Origin: Gaiellasilicea sp963806955
GTDB lineage: Bacteria > Actinomycetota > Thermoleophilia > Gaiellales > Gaiellaceae
Direction: 5' to 3'
Assembly (NCBI GenBank): GCA_963806955.1
Contig: CAWDZG010000002.1
Location: 1,240,001-1,304,000 of the forward strand
Length of the DNA stretch: 64,000 nt
Shown: piece after piece, positions 17,155 through 24,246 of the stretch
How the letters are laid out: every line of letters starts with the position of its first letter
Numbering within the stretch: position 1 is the first letter of the stretch
The notes under the pieces: generated by a model
What the model was told of the DNA's origin: nothing
Seen by the model: only the letters and a program-made list of their open reading frames with translations
Database searches by the model: none
Position numbers and translations under genes: made by a program

Positions 17155-17796
17155 TCACGAGAGGTCGATCCGGTCGGCGGCCAGCTGGTCGAGGCGCCGC
17201 TCCTTCTCCTCCTCGAGCATCGCGCGCATCGTCTCGCCCATGCGCGAGCCGGGATAGACCCAGATCTCGGGGTGCGTGAGCAGCTGCAGCCAGGGGAACG
17301 AGGCGGCGCGCAGCTCCTCGTGCGGACAGCCGGAGCGCCAGTGCTGGTTCGAGTCGGAGCGGTAGGTCTCGGGGTCGAACCAGGGCGACTCCATCACGTT
17401 GATCGCGCCCTCGACCGGCGCGCGCATGTACTCGGGATCGGGGTTGTGCCAGGCGACGACCGGGTCGAAGCGCTCGTCGAGGTCGAGGCGCGGGTAGACC
17501 GCGTGCAGGCCGACCCGGTGGCCGAGCTCGCGCAGGCGCGCCAGCGCACGCTCGCCCTCGTGGGAGCTCAGGTTGTAGAAGACCGACCCCGTCATCAGGA
17601 AGTAGGTCGCCCGGGCACCCGTGTCGGCCTCGAGCTCGGCCATCCGCAGCGCGGCGTCCAGCGAGAGGTCGACGTCGTGGCGGAGGATCACGTCGCCGTC
17701 GCTCGGCGCGTCCTCGAAGAAGGCGAAGCGGTAGCCGCCGTCCTTCGCCGCCTCGAGCAGCTGGCGGTAGTGGTCGAGGTCGAACGCGCAGCTCAC
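17155..17796 (-). CDS. Polysaccharide deacetylase-like protein (HDVD type)
   Basis: GTG 17796 is preceded by GGAGGG at a 6-nt distance, a good ribosome binding site and one of few in the window. The 213-residue product opens with FDLDHYRQLLEAAKDGGYRF and AFFEDAPSDGDVILRHDVDL. The HDVD motif corresponds to the metal-binding first motif of NodB-like carbohydrate esterases. RATYFLMTGSVFYNL and LGHRVGLHAVYPRLDLDERF are the second and third motifs of a divergent subfamily. It lacks a signal peptide, so it probably works on a cytoplasmic or lipid-linked sugar. An upstream open extension to 17913 reads through the two 24-bp palindromes and is not counted as coding. It sits between two ATP-grasp genes, suggesting a deacetylate-then-acylate sequence on an amino sugar (inference). 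Confidence 0.7.
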   Translation of the reverse strand: MSCAFDLDHYRQLLEAAKDGGYRFAFFEDAPSDGDVILRHDVDLSLDAALRMAELEADTGARATYFLMTGSVFYNLSSHEGERALARLRELGHRVGLHAVYPRLDLDERFDPVVAWHNPDPEYMRAPVEGAINVMESPWFDPETYRSDSNQHWRSGCPHEELRAASFPWLQLLTHPEIWVYPGSRMGETMRAMLEEEKERRLDQLAADRIDLS

Positions 17797-17814
17797 CGCG
17801 AGCCCTCCACGAAA

Positions 17815-17838
17815 GCTTGTGTCTGATAGACACAAGCG
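17815..17838. repeat. 24-bp palindromic repeat, copy 1
   Basis: GCTTGTGTCT-GAT-AGACACAAGC plus a trailing G: perfect 10-bp arms. It is one of six copies of a family with arms GCTTGTGT and ACACAAGC. Located 19 bp upstream of the deacetylase-like start, in non-coding DNA. This copy has stops (TGA, TAG) in its plus-strand frames, unlike the copies inside genes. Confidence 0.85.
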
Positions 17839-17894
17839 CCGTTCGTTGCGGGCACGGGCCGCTTGGTTACGCGGAAGCGCAGCGGCACGGGAGC

Positions 17895-17918
17895 GCTTGT
17901 GTTGCTGAAACACAAAGT
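17895..17918. repeat. 24-bp palindromic repeat, copy 2
   Basis: GCTTGTGTTGCTG-AAACACAAAGT. It is identical over 24 bases to copy 3 (25859-25882), 8 kb away. It lies 80 bp from copy 1, just after the stop of the ATP-grasp gene (17921). The pair fills the 124-bp intergenic space. Confidence 0.85.
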
Positions 17919-17920
17919 GC

Positions 17921-19135
17921 TCACGTGGGCTCGACCTCCACCTTCAGCAGGCGTGCGGCGGCCTCGGCGCGCTGGAGCGCCTCCACCGAGGTGTCGCCGG
18001 TGGCGATCACGTAGCCGCGCCGGTCGCCGTCGAGCCGCACGGGGCGGATCGTCTCACCGACCTGCAGGTAGGTGTCGGCCTGAACGACGCCCTCGGCCGC
18101 GAGCACGGGCTCGAGCGGGCCGACCGAGATGACCTTGCCGGTCGGCAGGGGACCCGGCTGCGCGGTCAGAAAGCGGATCGCGAGCGGTTGCTTGAACTTC
18201 GGCAGCACGAGCTCGTCCGGGATCTCCTCGCCGAGCGCCTGCCGCAGCGCGACCTCGACGAGGTCGACGCCGACGGCGTGTCGGACGAGGTCGGCCATCT
18301 GGCCGCCGGGGATCCGAGCCGCCACCTCGACGACGCGCACGGAGCCGTCGTCGGAGACGATCAGCTGTGGGAACGCGATCCCGTCGCGCAGGCCGAGCGC
18401 GTGCACGGCGTGGACGGCGACGCGCTCAGCCTCGGCGAGCACGTCGGCGTAGATCGAGGCCGGGTAGACGTGGATCCAGCCGACGCCGAAGCCGATCCCC
18501 GGCGGCCGCAGCCGGTCCGAGAGCGTGAGCGGGAAAGCCTCGCCGTTGCGGGCGATCACGATCCCGTTCAGCTCGAGCCCGTCGTGGAAGCTCTCGACGA
18601 TCGCCTCCTCGGTCGGGGACTCGTGCAGGGCGGCGTGCACGTGCCCGTCGAGCTCGTCCTGCGACTCGACGTAGAAGATCCCGCGCTGGCCACCCGAGTC
18701 GGCGGGCTTCAGCACGGCGGGGACGCCGACCGACTCGAGCGCGGCGCGGGCGCTCTGCATGTCGCGCGCGCCGGCGAAGCGCGGCTGCCGTACGCCCGCG
18801 TCCGCGAGAACGCGGCGCATCGCGATCTTGTGCGTCATCCGGTGCGCGGTCTCGGTGCCGATGCCTGGCAGGCCGAGCGCCTCCGCGACGGCGGCGACGA
18901 CGGGGACGGCGCGGTCGGCGGAGATCGTGAGCACGCCGTCGACCTGGTGCCGGCGTCCGACCTCGGCCACGGCGGCAGCGTCGGTGAAGTCGACCGCCTC
19001 GCCCTCGTCGGCCACCTGCAGCCCCGGTGCATCCGGGTTGCGGTCGACCGCGACGACCCGGAGTCCGAGCTCCTTCGCCCGCAGGATCGCGCGGCGCTGG
19101 TGGCGGCCTGCGCCGACGAAGAGAACGGTCTTCAC
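17921..19135 (-). CDS. ATP-grasp ligase (carboxylate-amine ligase family)
   Basis: A 404-residue protein from GTG 19135. The preATP-grasp domain reads VLFVGAGRHQRRAILRAKEL and VVAVDRNPDAPGLQVAD. Then come TAHRMTHKIAMRRVLADAGV, PAVLKPADSGGQRGIFYVES (ATP-binding Lys and small-residue loop), EEAIVESFHDGLELNGIVIA and VRVVEVAARIPGGQMADLVR (metal ligands E and R). The C-terminal domain VISVGPLEPVLAAEGVVQAD is of the type found in PurK/BacD-like carboxylate-amine ligases. The enzyme would form an amide or peptide bond at the expense of ATP in the cytoplasm. It is the first gene of a minus-strand run (ATP-grasp, deacetylase-like, ATP-grasp, glycosyltransferase, flippase), so the product is likely a decorated surface sugar. 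No frameshifts. Confidence 0.8.
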   Translation of the reverse strand: MKTVLFVGAGRHQRRAILRAKELGLRVVAVDRNPDAPGLQVADEGEAVDFTDAAAVAEVGRRHQVDGVLTISADRAVPVVAAVAEALGLPGIGTETAHRMTHKIAMRRVLADAGVRQPRFAGARDMQSARAALESVGVPAVLKPADSGGQRGIFYVESQDELDGHVHAALHESPTEEAIVESFHDGLELNGIVIARNGEAFPLTLSDRLRPPGIGFGVGWIHVYPASIYADVLAEAERVAVHAVHALGLRDGIAFPQLIVSDDGSVRVVEVAARIPGGQMADLVRHAVGVDLVEVALRQALGEEIPDELVLPKFKQPLAIRFLTAQPGPLPTGKVISVGPLEPVLAAEGVVQADTYLQVGETIRPVRLDGDRRGYVIATGDTSVEALQRAEAAARLLKVEVEPT

Positions 19136-19145
19136 GTCGGGCGCG

Positions 19146-19151
19146 ATGGTA
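19146..19151 (-). promoter_or_regulatory. -10 box TACCAT before the ATP-grasp operon
   Basis: TACCAT on the minus strand, 10 nt upstream of GTG 19135; the leader would be only about 3 nt. Confidence 0.4.
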
Positions 19152-19177
19152 TCCGGCGTGCCGTCAGGCGGTCGGCG

Positions 19178-19600
19178 TCACGCGGCTGCCGAGCCGAAGC
19201 CCGGCACGAGGAAGCCGAGTTGCTTCGCGCGCGAGATCTCGCAGCCGTTCCGAGCGGCGAGCGCGATCCAGACCCGCTGGCCGCGGAACAGGCCCGAGAT
19301 CACCGCCTGCTGCGGACCGCCGTACTGCTGCGTGCACTCGAGGCCCTTCGCCGGCGGCGCGAACGCGTTCCTGAGCGTCATGAGCTTCGCGCACGCGATC
19401 CCGCGCTTTGGCAGCGTCCCGGCGGCCGGGTTGCAGCGCAGCGTCCACTTGACCGGATTGCCCTCGGCGCGTCCCTCCGCCCAGTACGTGATCGAGAGGC
19501 TGGTCGCGCTCGCGCCGGTGGTGCGCGGAGTGTTCGCGCTCGAGCCGGCGCCGCAACCGACGGCGGCGATCATGGCGGCGATCAGGACGGCGATCCGCAT
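19178..19600 (-). CDS. Lipoprotein resembling subtilisin inhibitor (SSI-like)
   Basis: A 140-residue protein from ATG 19600. The N-terminal signal ends in a lipobox (AVLIAAMIAAVGCGAG, Cys at about residue 16). The mature part has the SSI pattern: LSITYWAEG, WTLRCNPAAGTLPKRGIACA, FAPPAKGLECTQQYGGPQQA and GLFRGQRVWIALAARNGCEI with SRAK. The four cysteines and the GGP-A block match the Streptomyces subtilisin inhibitor family of secreted protease inhibitors. Here it is membrane-anchored rather than free. It faces the epimerase gene head to head with only 34 bp between the starts. A role in protecting envelope proteins from proteases is an inference. Confidence 0.65.
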   Translation of the reverse strand: MRIAVLIAAMIAAVGCGAGSSANTPRTTGASATSLSITYWAEGRAEGNPVKWTLRCNPAAGTLPKRGIACAKLMTLRNAFAPPAKGLECTQQYGGPQQAVISGLFRGQRVWIALAARNGCEISRAKQLGFLVPGFGSAAA

Positions 19601-19607
19601 CGGGATC

Positions 19608-19613
19608 AGGGTA
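19608..19613 (-). promoter_or_regulatory. -10 box TACCCT of the SSI-like lipoprotein gene
   Basis: TACCCT on the minus strand, 7 nt before ATG 19600. It shares a 34-bp intergenic region with the divergent promoter of the epimerase gene; the two -10 boxes are 9 bp apart, so the promoters must overlap and compete. Confidence 0.55.
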
Positions 19614-19622
19614 GCGCGCCGG

Positions 19623-19628
19623 TAGACT
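19623..19628 (+). promoter_or_regulatory. -10 box TAGACT of the epimerase operon
   Basis: TAGACT, 6 nt before GTG 19635, implying a leaderless transcript for the epimerase-aminotransferase pair. Confidence 0.55.
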
Positions 19629-19634
19629 CGCCGC

Positions 19635-20606
19635 GTGCTCACGGGCAAGCGGATCTTCATCACCGGCGGCGCGGGCTTCATCGCGACGACGCTGGCGCGG
19701 CGGCTCGTCGACGACAACGAGATCGTGGCCGCCGACAACATGCACCGTGACGCGCTCTCGGGGACGCCGCTCGCCGACCATCCGAACTTCACGCTCCACC
19801 AGGCGGACGTGCTCGACCTGGACGCGATGCGCGAGCTCGCGCGCGGTGCGACCCACATCGTCCACTGCGCGGCGATCGCAGGCGTCGACACGGTGCTCGA
19901 GAGCCCGGTGCGGACGATGCGCGTGAACGTGATCGGCACCTACAACCTGCTCGAGGCCGCGATCGGCACGCTCGACAGCCTCGACCGCTTCATCGACTTC
20001 TCCACCAGCGAGGTCTTCGGCACGCATGCCTTCCGCGTGCAGGAGGGGCAGGTCTCCACGATCGGCTCGGTGGGCGAGGCGCGCTGGACGTACGCGGTCT
20101 CGAAGCTCGCCGGCGAGCACATGGCGCACGCCTACCACGACGAGCTCGGCCTCCCGGCGGTCACCGTGCACCCATTCAACGTCTTCGGGCCCGGTCAGAT
20201 CGGCGGCGGCGCGATCCGCGCCTTCATCGAGAACGCGCTCGCCGGCCGCGACCTCGTCATTCACGGCGACGGCTCCCAGATCAGGGCGTGGTGCTACGTC
20301 GACGACATGGTCGAGGGCACGTTGGCGTGTCTCGAGCATCCGGCCGCCGCCGGCCAGACGTTCAACATCGGCAACCCGCGCGCGACCGTGACGATCTACG
20401 ACCTCGCGCTGCGGGTCCGGCGACTCACGGGCGCCGACGTGGACATCACCTTCCAGCCGCTGCACTACGCCGATGTCGAGCTGCGGATCCCGAACGTCGA
20501 GAAGGCCCGCGAGGTGCTCGGCTTCGAGGCCAAGGTCGATCTCGACGAGGGCCTCGAGAAGACGATCGCGTGGTATCGAGAGAAGACACCGGTCCCGTCC
20601 GCCTAG
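19635..20606 (+). CDS. NAD-dependent sugar-nucleotide epimerase/dehydratase (SDR)
   Basis: A 323-residue extended SDR protein. The NAD-binding motif is GGAGFIATTLARRL (residues about 10-23), the active-site strand is FIDFSTSEVFGTHAF, and the catalytic YxxxK is YAVSKLAGEH (about 155-164). VHPFNVFGPGQIGGGAIRAF and DGSQIRAWCYVDDMVEG are the substrate-domain blocks of UDP-sugar epimerases and 4,6-dehydratases. It interconverts or dehydrates a nucleotide sugar. The DegT aminotransferase gene overlaps its 3' end by 37 bp, so the pair likely makes a 4-keto sugar and then an amino sugar (inference). The SEVFG motif rather than SSxxYG is a small variant. Start GTG is set by the TAGACT box. Confidence 0.82.
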   Translation: MLTGKRIFITGGAGFIATTLARRLVDDNEIVAADNMHRDALSGTPLADHPNFTLHQADVLDLDAMRELARGATHIVHCAAIAGVDTVLESPVRTMRVNVIGTYNLLEAAIGTLDSLDRFIDFSTSEVFGTHAFRVQEGQVSTIGSVGEARWTYAVSKLAGEHMAHAYHDELGLPAVTVHPFNVFGPGQIGGGAIRAFIENALAGRDLVIHGDGSQIRAWCYVDDMVEGTLACLEHPAAAGQTFNIGNPRATVTIYDLALRVRRLTGADVDITFQPLHYADVELRIPNVEKAREVLGFEAKVDLDEGLEKTIAWYREKTPVPSA

Positions 20607-21649
20607 CGTTCCCGGAGCTGGGGGAGGCCGAGCTGGCGGAGGTGCGCGGCGTGCTCGAGTCGGGCGCGCTGACGATGGGGCCGAAGGTCGAGGAGTTCGA
20701 GCAGCTCGTCGCGGCCGCGTGCGGGGTCGAGCATGCTGTTGCCGTCTCGAACGGCACCGCCGCGCTCCACCTGGCCGTGCTCGCGCTCGGGATCGGCGAG
20801 GGCGACGAGGTGATCGTCCCGGCCTACACGTTCCCGGCGACCGCGAACGTCGTCCGGCTCGCCGGCGCGACCCCGGTGCTCGTCGACGTCGACCCGGCGA
20901 CGTTCAACCTCGACCTCGAGCAGGTCTACGAGGCGGTGACGCAGCGGACGAAGGCCGTGCTCGCCGTCCACCTGTTCGGACGGCCGCTCGACTGGGAGGC
21001 GCTCCAGAACGCCGTGGCGCCGGAGGTGCTGCTGCTCGAGGACGCCGCCGGTGCGCTCGGCGCGAAGTGGAAGGGGATGCCGTGCGGCGGCCTCGGCGTC
21101 GCCGGCTGCCTCTCGTTCCACCCGCGCAAGATCGTCACCACCGGCGAGGGCGGTGCGGTGACGACGAGCGACGCGGAGCTGGCGGCGTCGATCCGCCGGC
21201 TGCGCCACCACGGGATCGACCCGTCTGCCGACATCGTCGCGCCCTCGACCAACTACCGGCTCGCAGACATCCTCTGCGCGGTCGGGATCCCGCAGCTACG
21301 GCGCCTCGAGGAGCTGCATGCCGAGCGCGTGCGCGTCGCCGAGGGCTATGCCGAGCGGCTGAGCGACCTCGTCGACGTCCCGTCCGCCGAGGAGGGCGAC
21401 ACGCACGGCTGGCAGGCGTACGTGATCCGGCTCGACCGGCGCCGCGAGGCGATGGAGACGCTCCGCGCCGAGGGGATCGAGGTCCAGATCGGCACCTACG
21501 CGCTGCATCACCTCACCGCCTACCGCGACCAGGGGCCGTTCCCGGGCGCCGACGCTGCCTTCGAGCGTGCGCTCGCGCTGCCGCTCCACTCGCGGCTGAC
21601 AGACGCCGACCTCGATCGCGTCGTCGAGGGCATCGCCCGCTTCGCCTAG
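20570..21649 (+). CDS. DegT/DnrJ/EryC1-family sugar aminotransferase
   Basis: A 359-residue PLP enzyme. LGEAELAEVRGVLESGALTM opens the family domain; SNGTAALHLAVLALGIGEGD and EVIVPAYTFPATANVV follow, EDAAGALGAKWKG carries the PLP-ring Asp, and SFHPRKIVTTGEGGAVTT holds the catalytic lysine (about residue 190). It transfers an amino group from Glu to a keto-sugar nucleotide. The start is uncertain: no standard codon lies at the junction, and GTG 20570 is the first in-frame choice that keeps the whole domain, with GAGAAG about 9 nt upstream; it overlaps the epimerase by 37 bp. The stop shares CTAG with the convergent transporter gene. Confidence 0.82.
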   Translation: MVSREDTGPVRLAFPELGEAELAEVRGVLESGALTMGPKVEEFEQLVAAACGVEHAVAVSNGTAALHLAVLALGIGEGDEVIVPAYTFPATANVVRLAGATPVLVDVDPATFNLDLEQVYEAVTQRTKAVLAVHLFGRPLDWEALQNAVAPEVLLLEDAAGALGAKWKGMPCGGLGVAGCLSFHPRKIVTTGEGGAVTTSDAELAASIRRLRHHGIDPSADIVAPSTNYRLADILCAVGIPQLRRLEELHAERVRVAEGYAERLSDLVDVPSAEEGDTHGWQAYVIRLDRRREAMETLRAEGIEVQIGTYALHHLTAYRDQGPFPGADAAFERALALPLHSRLTDADLDRVVEGIARFA

Positions 21650-22773
21650 GCCCGAGCCGAGGCCCGGCCGAGCCCGAGGCGCGGGGTCACGGCGACGAGC
21701 CCGACGGCGATCAGCGAGAGCGCCCCGAACGCCGTCCGCAAGCCGACAGCCTCCGCCAGCCCGCCGACGAGCGGCGGACCGACGAGGAAGCCGAGGTAGC
21801 CCAGCGTCGTCACTGTCGCGATCGCGCTCCCGCGCTGCTCGGGCGTCGCCAGGCGCGCGCCGGCGCCGAACAGCGCGGGAGCAGCGATCGAGATTCCCGC
21901 GCCACCGACGAAGAAGGCGGCCACTGCGACAGGGACCGTGGGCGCGAGCGCAGCACCGACGAGGCCGACGAAGGCGACTCCCGCCGCGCCGGCGAACAGC
22001 AGCGTGTCGCTGAGGCGCCGCTCGAGCCACTGTCCCGAGAAGCGGCCGAGCATCATCGCGCCGCCGTAGGCCGCCGGCGCGAGCGCGCCCACCGCCGGGC
22101 TCGCGTCGAGATCTCGTTCGAGGAAGAGCGCGCCCCAGTTCTCCATTCCGCCCTCGACCACGAACGCAGCGCCGCACGCGATCCCGAAGGGGATCGCTGC
22201 GCGGCTGAAGCGGGGGCCGCGCCGGGTCCGCGGGCGCGGCTCGGTACGTTCGTGGCGCAGGTTCATCGCTGCGGCGGCGAGGAGAGCGATCGCGACGCCG
22301 GCCAGGATCTCGAGCCGGCCCGCTCCCGCCTCGCGCGCCAGGCCGGTCGCGAGCGCGCCGACGAGGACGCCCGCGGCGTAGAGGCCGTGCGCAAGCTGCA
22401 TCAGCCGTGTGTCGCGCCGGAACTCGAGCTCCGAGACGGCGGCGTTCATCGCCACGTCGGTCGCTCCCGCTCCGGCGCCGAGCGCCAGCAGCGTCACGGC
22501 CAGCACGGGCACCGAGTGGGCGAACGCGGCAGGACGGTCGCGCCGGCGAGAGCCGCGACGAGCCCAGGGCAGGATCCGGATGCCGCGCCGGTCGAGCTCG
22601 CGGCCCGTCAGCAGCATCGCCGGCAGCGAGCCGGCTGCGACGAAGAGGAGCGCCAGGCCGAGCGCCCCCTTCGAGGCCCCGACGGCGAGCTGCAGCTCCG
22701 GCACGAGCGCCGCCCACGATCCCCAGAGGGCGCCGAAGGCCGTGAAGACGGCGAGCGGGCCGCGCCGCCTCAC
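21646..22773 (-). CDS. MFS transporter (compensated frameshift)
   Basis: A protein of about 375 residues with around twelve helices: FTAFGALWGSWAALVPELQL, MLLTGRELDRRGIRIL (the MFS loop 2-3 region, G-R-x-x-D-R-x-G), ALGAGAGATDVAMNAAVSEL, GRFSGQWLERRLSD and TPEQRGSAIATVTTLGYLGF. The D-V-A-M-N-A segment is typical of the YbjJ/FsgF-like MFS subgroup, whose substrates are not certain. Two single-base changes at about 22525 and 22567 cancel; between them the other frame reads GLVAALAGATVLP, a normal helix. GTG 22773 overlaps the stop of the DUF402 gene as GTGA, so both are in one operon. It is flanked by glycan genes and may be a passenger. Confidence 0.72.
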   Translation of the reverse strand: MRRRGPLAVFTAFGALWGSWAALVPELQLAVGASKGALGLALLFVAAGSLPAMLLTGRELDRRGIRILPWARRGSRRRDRPAAFAHSVPVLAVTLLALGAGAGATDVAMNAAVSELEFRRDTRLMQLAHGLYAAGVLVGALATGLAREAGAGRLEILAGVAIALLAAAAMNLRHERTEPRPRTRRGPRFSRAAIPFGIACGAAFVVEGGMENWGALFLERDLDASPAVGALAPAAYGGAMMLGRFSGQWLERRLSDTLLFAGAAGVAFVGLVGAALAPTVPVAVAAFFVGGAGISIAAPALFGAGARLATPEQRGSAIATVTTLGYLGFLVGPPLVGGLAEAVGLRTAFGALSLIAVGLVAVTPRLGLGRASARA

Positions 22774-23333
22774 ACCAGCTCCCAGCCGTCCGGCAGTTGC
22801 GGCACCGGCCACCCCGGATCCGGCCGCCAGTCCTCCCAACCGGTCGGGAACGGCCACTCGCGCAGCACACGCGCCGCCTCGGCGCGGACGACGACCGGGT
22901 CGAGCAGCCCGGCCGCGGCGGCCTGCTCGAGCTCGTCCTCGTCCTTCCAGCGGTAGCTCCCGTCGGGCTGGACGATCAGGTCGAGCTTCTCGTCGAAGGT
23001 GTCGAAGCCGACCGGCGAGCGGCGGAGCGGCCGCTCGAAGTTCACGTACCAGTGGTCGAAGGCCCAGTCGCCGTCCCAGTGGAGGAAGATCGAGTGGCCG
23101 CGGCCCGGTCGGGCGAGGCAGAGCTGCTGCATCGTCGGCGCACGGTCCTCGAGCTCCCACTCGTCTCCGGGGATCCTCAGGCCGCCCGCCGGCACCTTCG
23201 CCGGCGCCCCCGGCGGGATCCAGAGTGCGATCGTCTCGGCCGAGTCCTCGACCACGCGGCACGCCTGGGCGCGCCAGACCCGGCCGCGATGCACGTCGCG
23301 CCAGACCGCGTCGGTACGCTCCTTGCCGCCCAT
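22770..23333 (-). CDS. DUF402 domain protein (Ntdp-like phosphatase fold)
   Basis: A 187-residue protein from ATG 23333. The sequence HRGRVWRAQACRVVEDSAET, FLHWDGDWAFDHWYVNFERP, GFDTFDEKLDLIVQPDGSYR and WKDEDELEQA is the DUF402/FomD-like pattern, with W-Y-V-N-x-E and D-x-x-L-D-(L/V) Asp/Glu residues that bind metal in structurally known members (nucleoside di-/triphosphatases). It probably hydrolyses a nucleotide or a nucleotide-activated compound. Its ATG overlaps the ATG of the divergent glycosyltransferase on the palindrome CATG (23331-23334), so at least one of these starts may be shorter in reality; GTG 23363 is a longer alternative. Confidence 0.65.
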   Translation of the reverse strand: MGGKERTDAVWRDVHRGRVWRAQACRVVEDSAETIALWIPPGAPAKVPAGGLRIPGDEWELEDRAPTMQQLCLARPGRGHSIFLHWDGDWAFDHWYVNFERPLRRSPVGFDTFDEKLDLIVQPDGSYRWKDEDELEQAAAAGLLDPVVVRAEAARVLREWPFPTGWEDWRPDPGWPVPQLPDGWELV

Positions 23334-24246
23334 GCTCGAACCGGACCTCTCCGTCGTCGTCACGCTCCTGAACGAGGAAGGCTCGGTCGAGGAGCTCTAC
23401 CGGCGCACGGTAACGGCACTCGACGGGAAGCCGTTCGAGGTGATCTTCGTCGACGACGGCTCGACCGATGCGACGTGGGCCGCGGTCGAGCGGCTGCACG
23501 CCGGCGACCCGCGCGTTCGGGCGGTGCGGATGAAGCGCAATTTCGGCCAGCACCCGGCGATGCACGCCGGCCTGGCGCGGGCGCGCGGCGAGGTGGTCGT
23601 GACGATGGACGGCGACCTGCAGAACCCGCCGGAGGACATCCCGAAGCTCGTCGCCGCCGTCGAGGCGGGCGCCGACGTCGCCAGCGGCAGGCGCGCCGCG
23701 CGCAAGGACTCGTGGGGGCGGACGCTCCCCTCGCGCCTGATCAACGGGATGCTGCGCCGCTTCACGCGCGTCGACATCTCCGACTTCGGCTGTGCCTTCA
23801 ACGCCTACCGGCGCAGCGCCGTCGAGCCGGTGCTGCCCGCGATCGGCAAGCAGAAGTTCACGAAAGCGCTGATTCTCTCGGCCGGCGCGTCGGTCGTCGA
23901 GGTCGACGTCGGCCACGCGCCGCGGACGGGCAGCTCGCGCTACTCGCCGCTGCGCCTCTTCCGGCTCGCGCTGCACGTGCTCGCCGGCTTCTGGCCGCAG
24001 CCGATCCAGTGGATCGGGATCGCAGTCGGCGTCGTCTGCACCGGGCTCGCGACCGCGCTCGCCGTCTACGGCGTCTGGTTCTGGATCGACCGCTCGAACT
24101 TCCCGGGGCCGCTGCTCGGTGGTGTCGCCGTCCTCTTCGTGCTCGGGATCCAAGGCTTCATCCTCGCCCTGGTCGGGGAATACCTAGGCAGAATTCAGCG
24201 CGAGGTCGAGGGCCGACCTCTCTATTCGATCGCGGAGGAACTGTGA
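23332..24246 (+). CDS. GT2 glycosyltransferase with two C-terminal helices (DPM1/GtrB type)
   Basis: A 304-residue protein. The GT-A domain has LSVVVTLLNEEGSVEELYRR, FEVIFVDDGSTDATWAAVER, VRAVRMKRNFGQHPAMHAGL and VVTMDGDLQNPPEDIPKLVA (DxD-equivalent DGDLQNPPE). It ends with two long hydrophobic segments (WIGIAVGVVCTGLATALAVY and GPLLGGVAVLFVLGIQGFIL). This is the architecture of polyprenyl-phosphate glucosyl- or mannosyltransferases (GtrB, DPM1-like), which load a sugar on undecaprenyl phosphate for GT-C enzymes. The next gene overlaps by GTGA. A TACGCT box lies 11 nt upstream of the ATG, inside the divergent DUF402 gene. Confidence 0.82.
   Translation: MLEPDLSVVVTLLNEEGSVEELYRRTVTALDGKPFEVIFVDDGSTDATWAAVERLHAGDPRVRAVRMKRNFGQHPAMHAGLARARGEVVVTMDGDLQNPPEDIPKLVAAVEAGADVASGRRAARKDSWGRTLPSRLINGMLRRFTRVDISDFGCAFNAYRRSAVEPVLPAIGKQKFTKALILSAGASVVEVDVGHAPRTGSSRYSPLRLFRLALHVLAGFWPQPIQWIGIAVGVVCTGLATALAVYGVWFWIDRSNFPGPLLGGVAVLFVLGIQGFILALVGEYLGRIQREVEGRPLYSIAEEL

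Noticed and set aside
17797..17913. A longer deacetylase-like protein starting at 17913
   Set aside because: The extension is read entirely through the two palindromes and has no family similarity; GTG 17796 has GGAGGG at the right distance.
20473..22956. Long plus-strand open frame across the aminotransferase and MFS genes
   Set aside because: Arginine-rich shadow of GC-rich coding DNA with no recognisable domain; real genes occupy both strands here.
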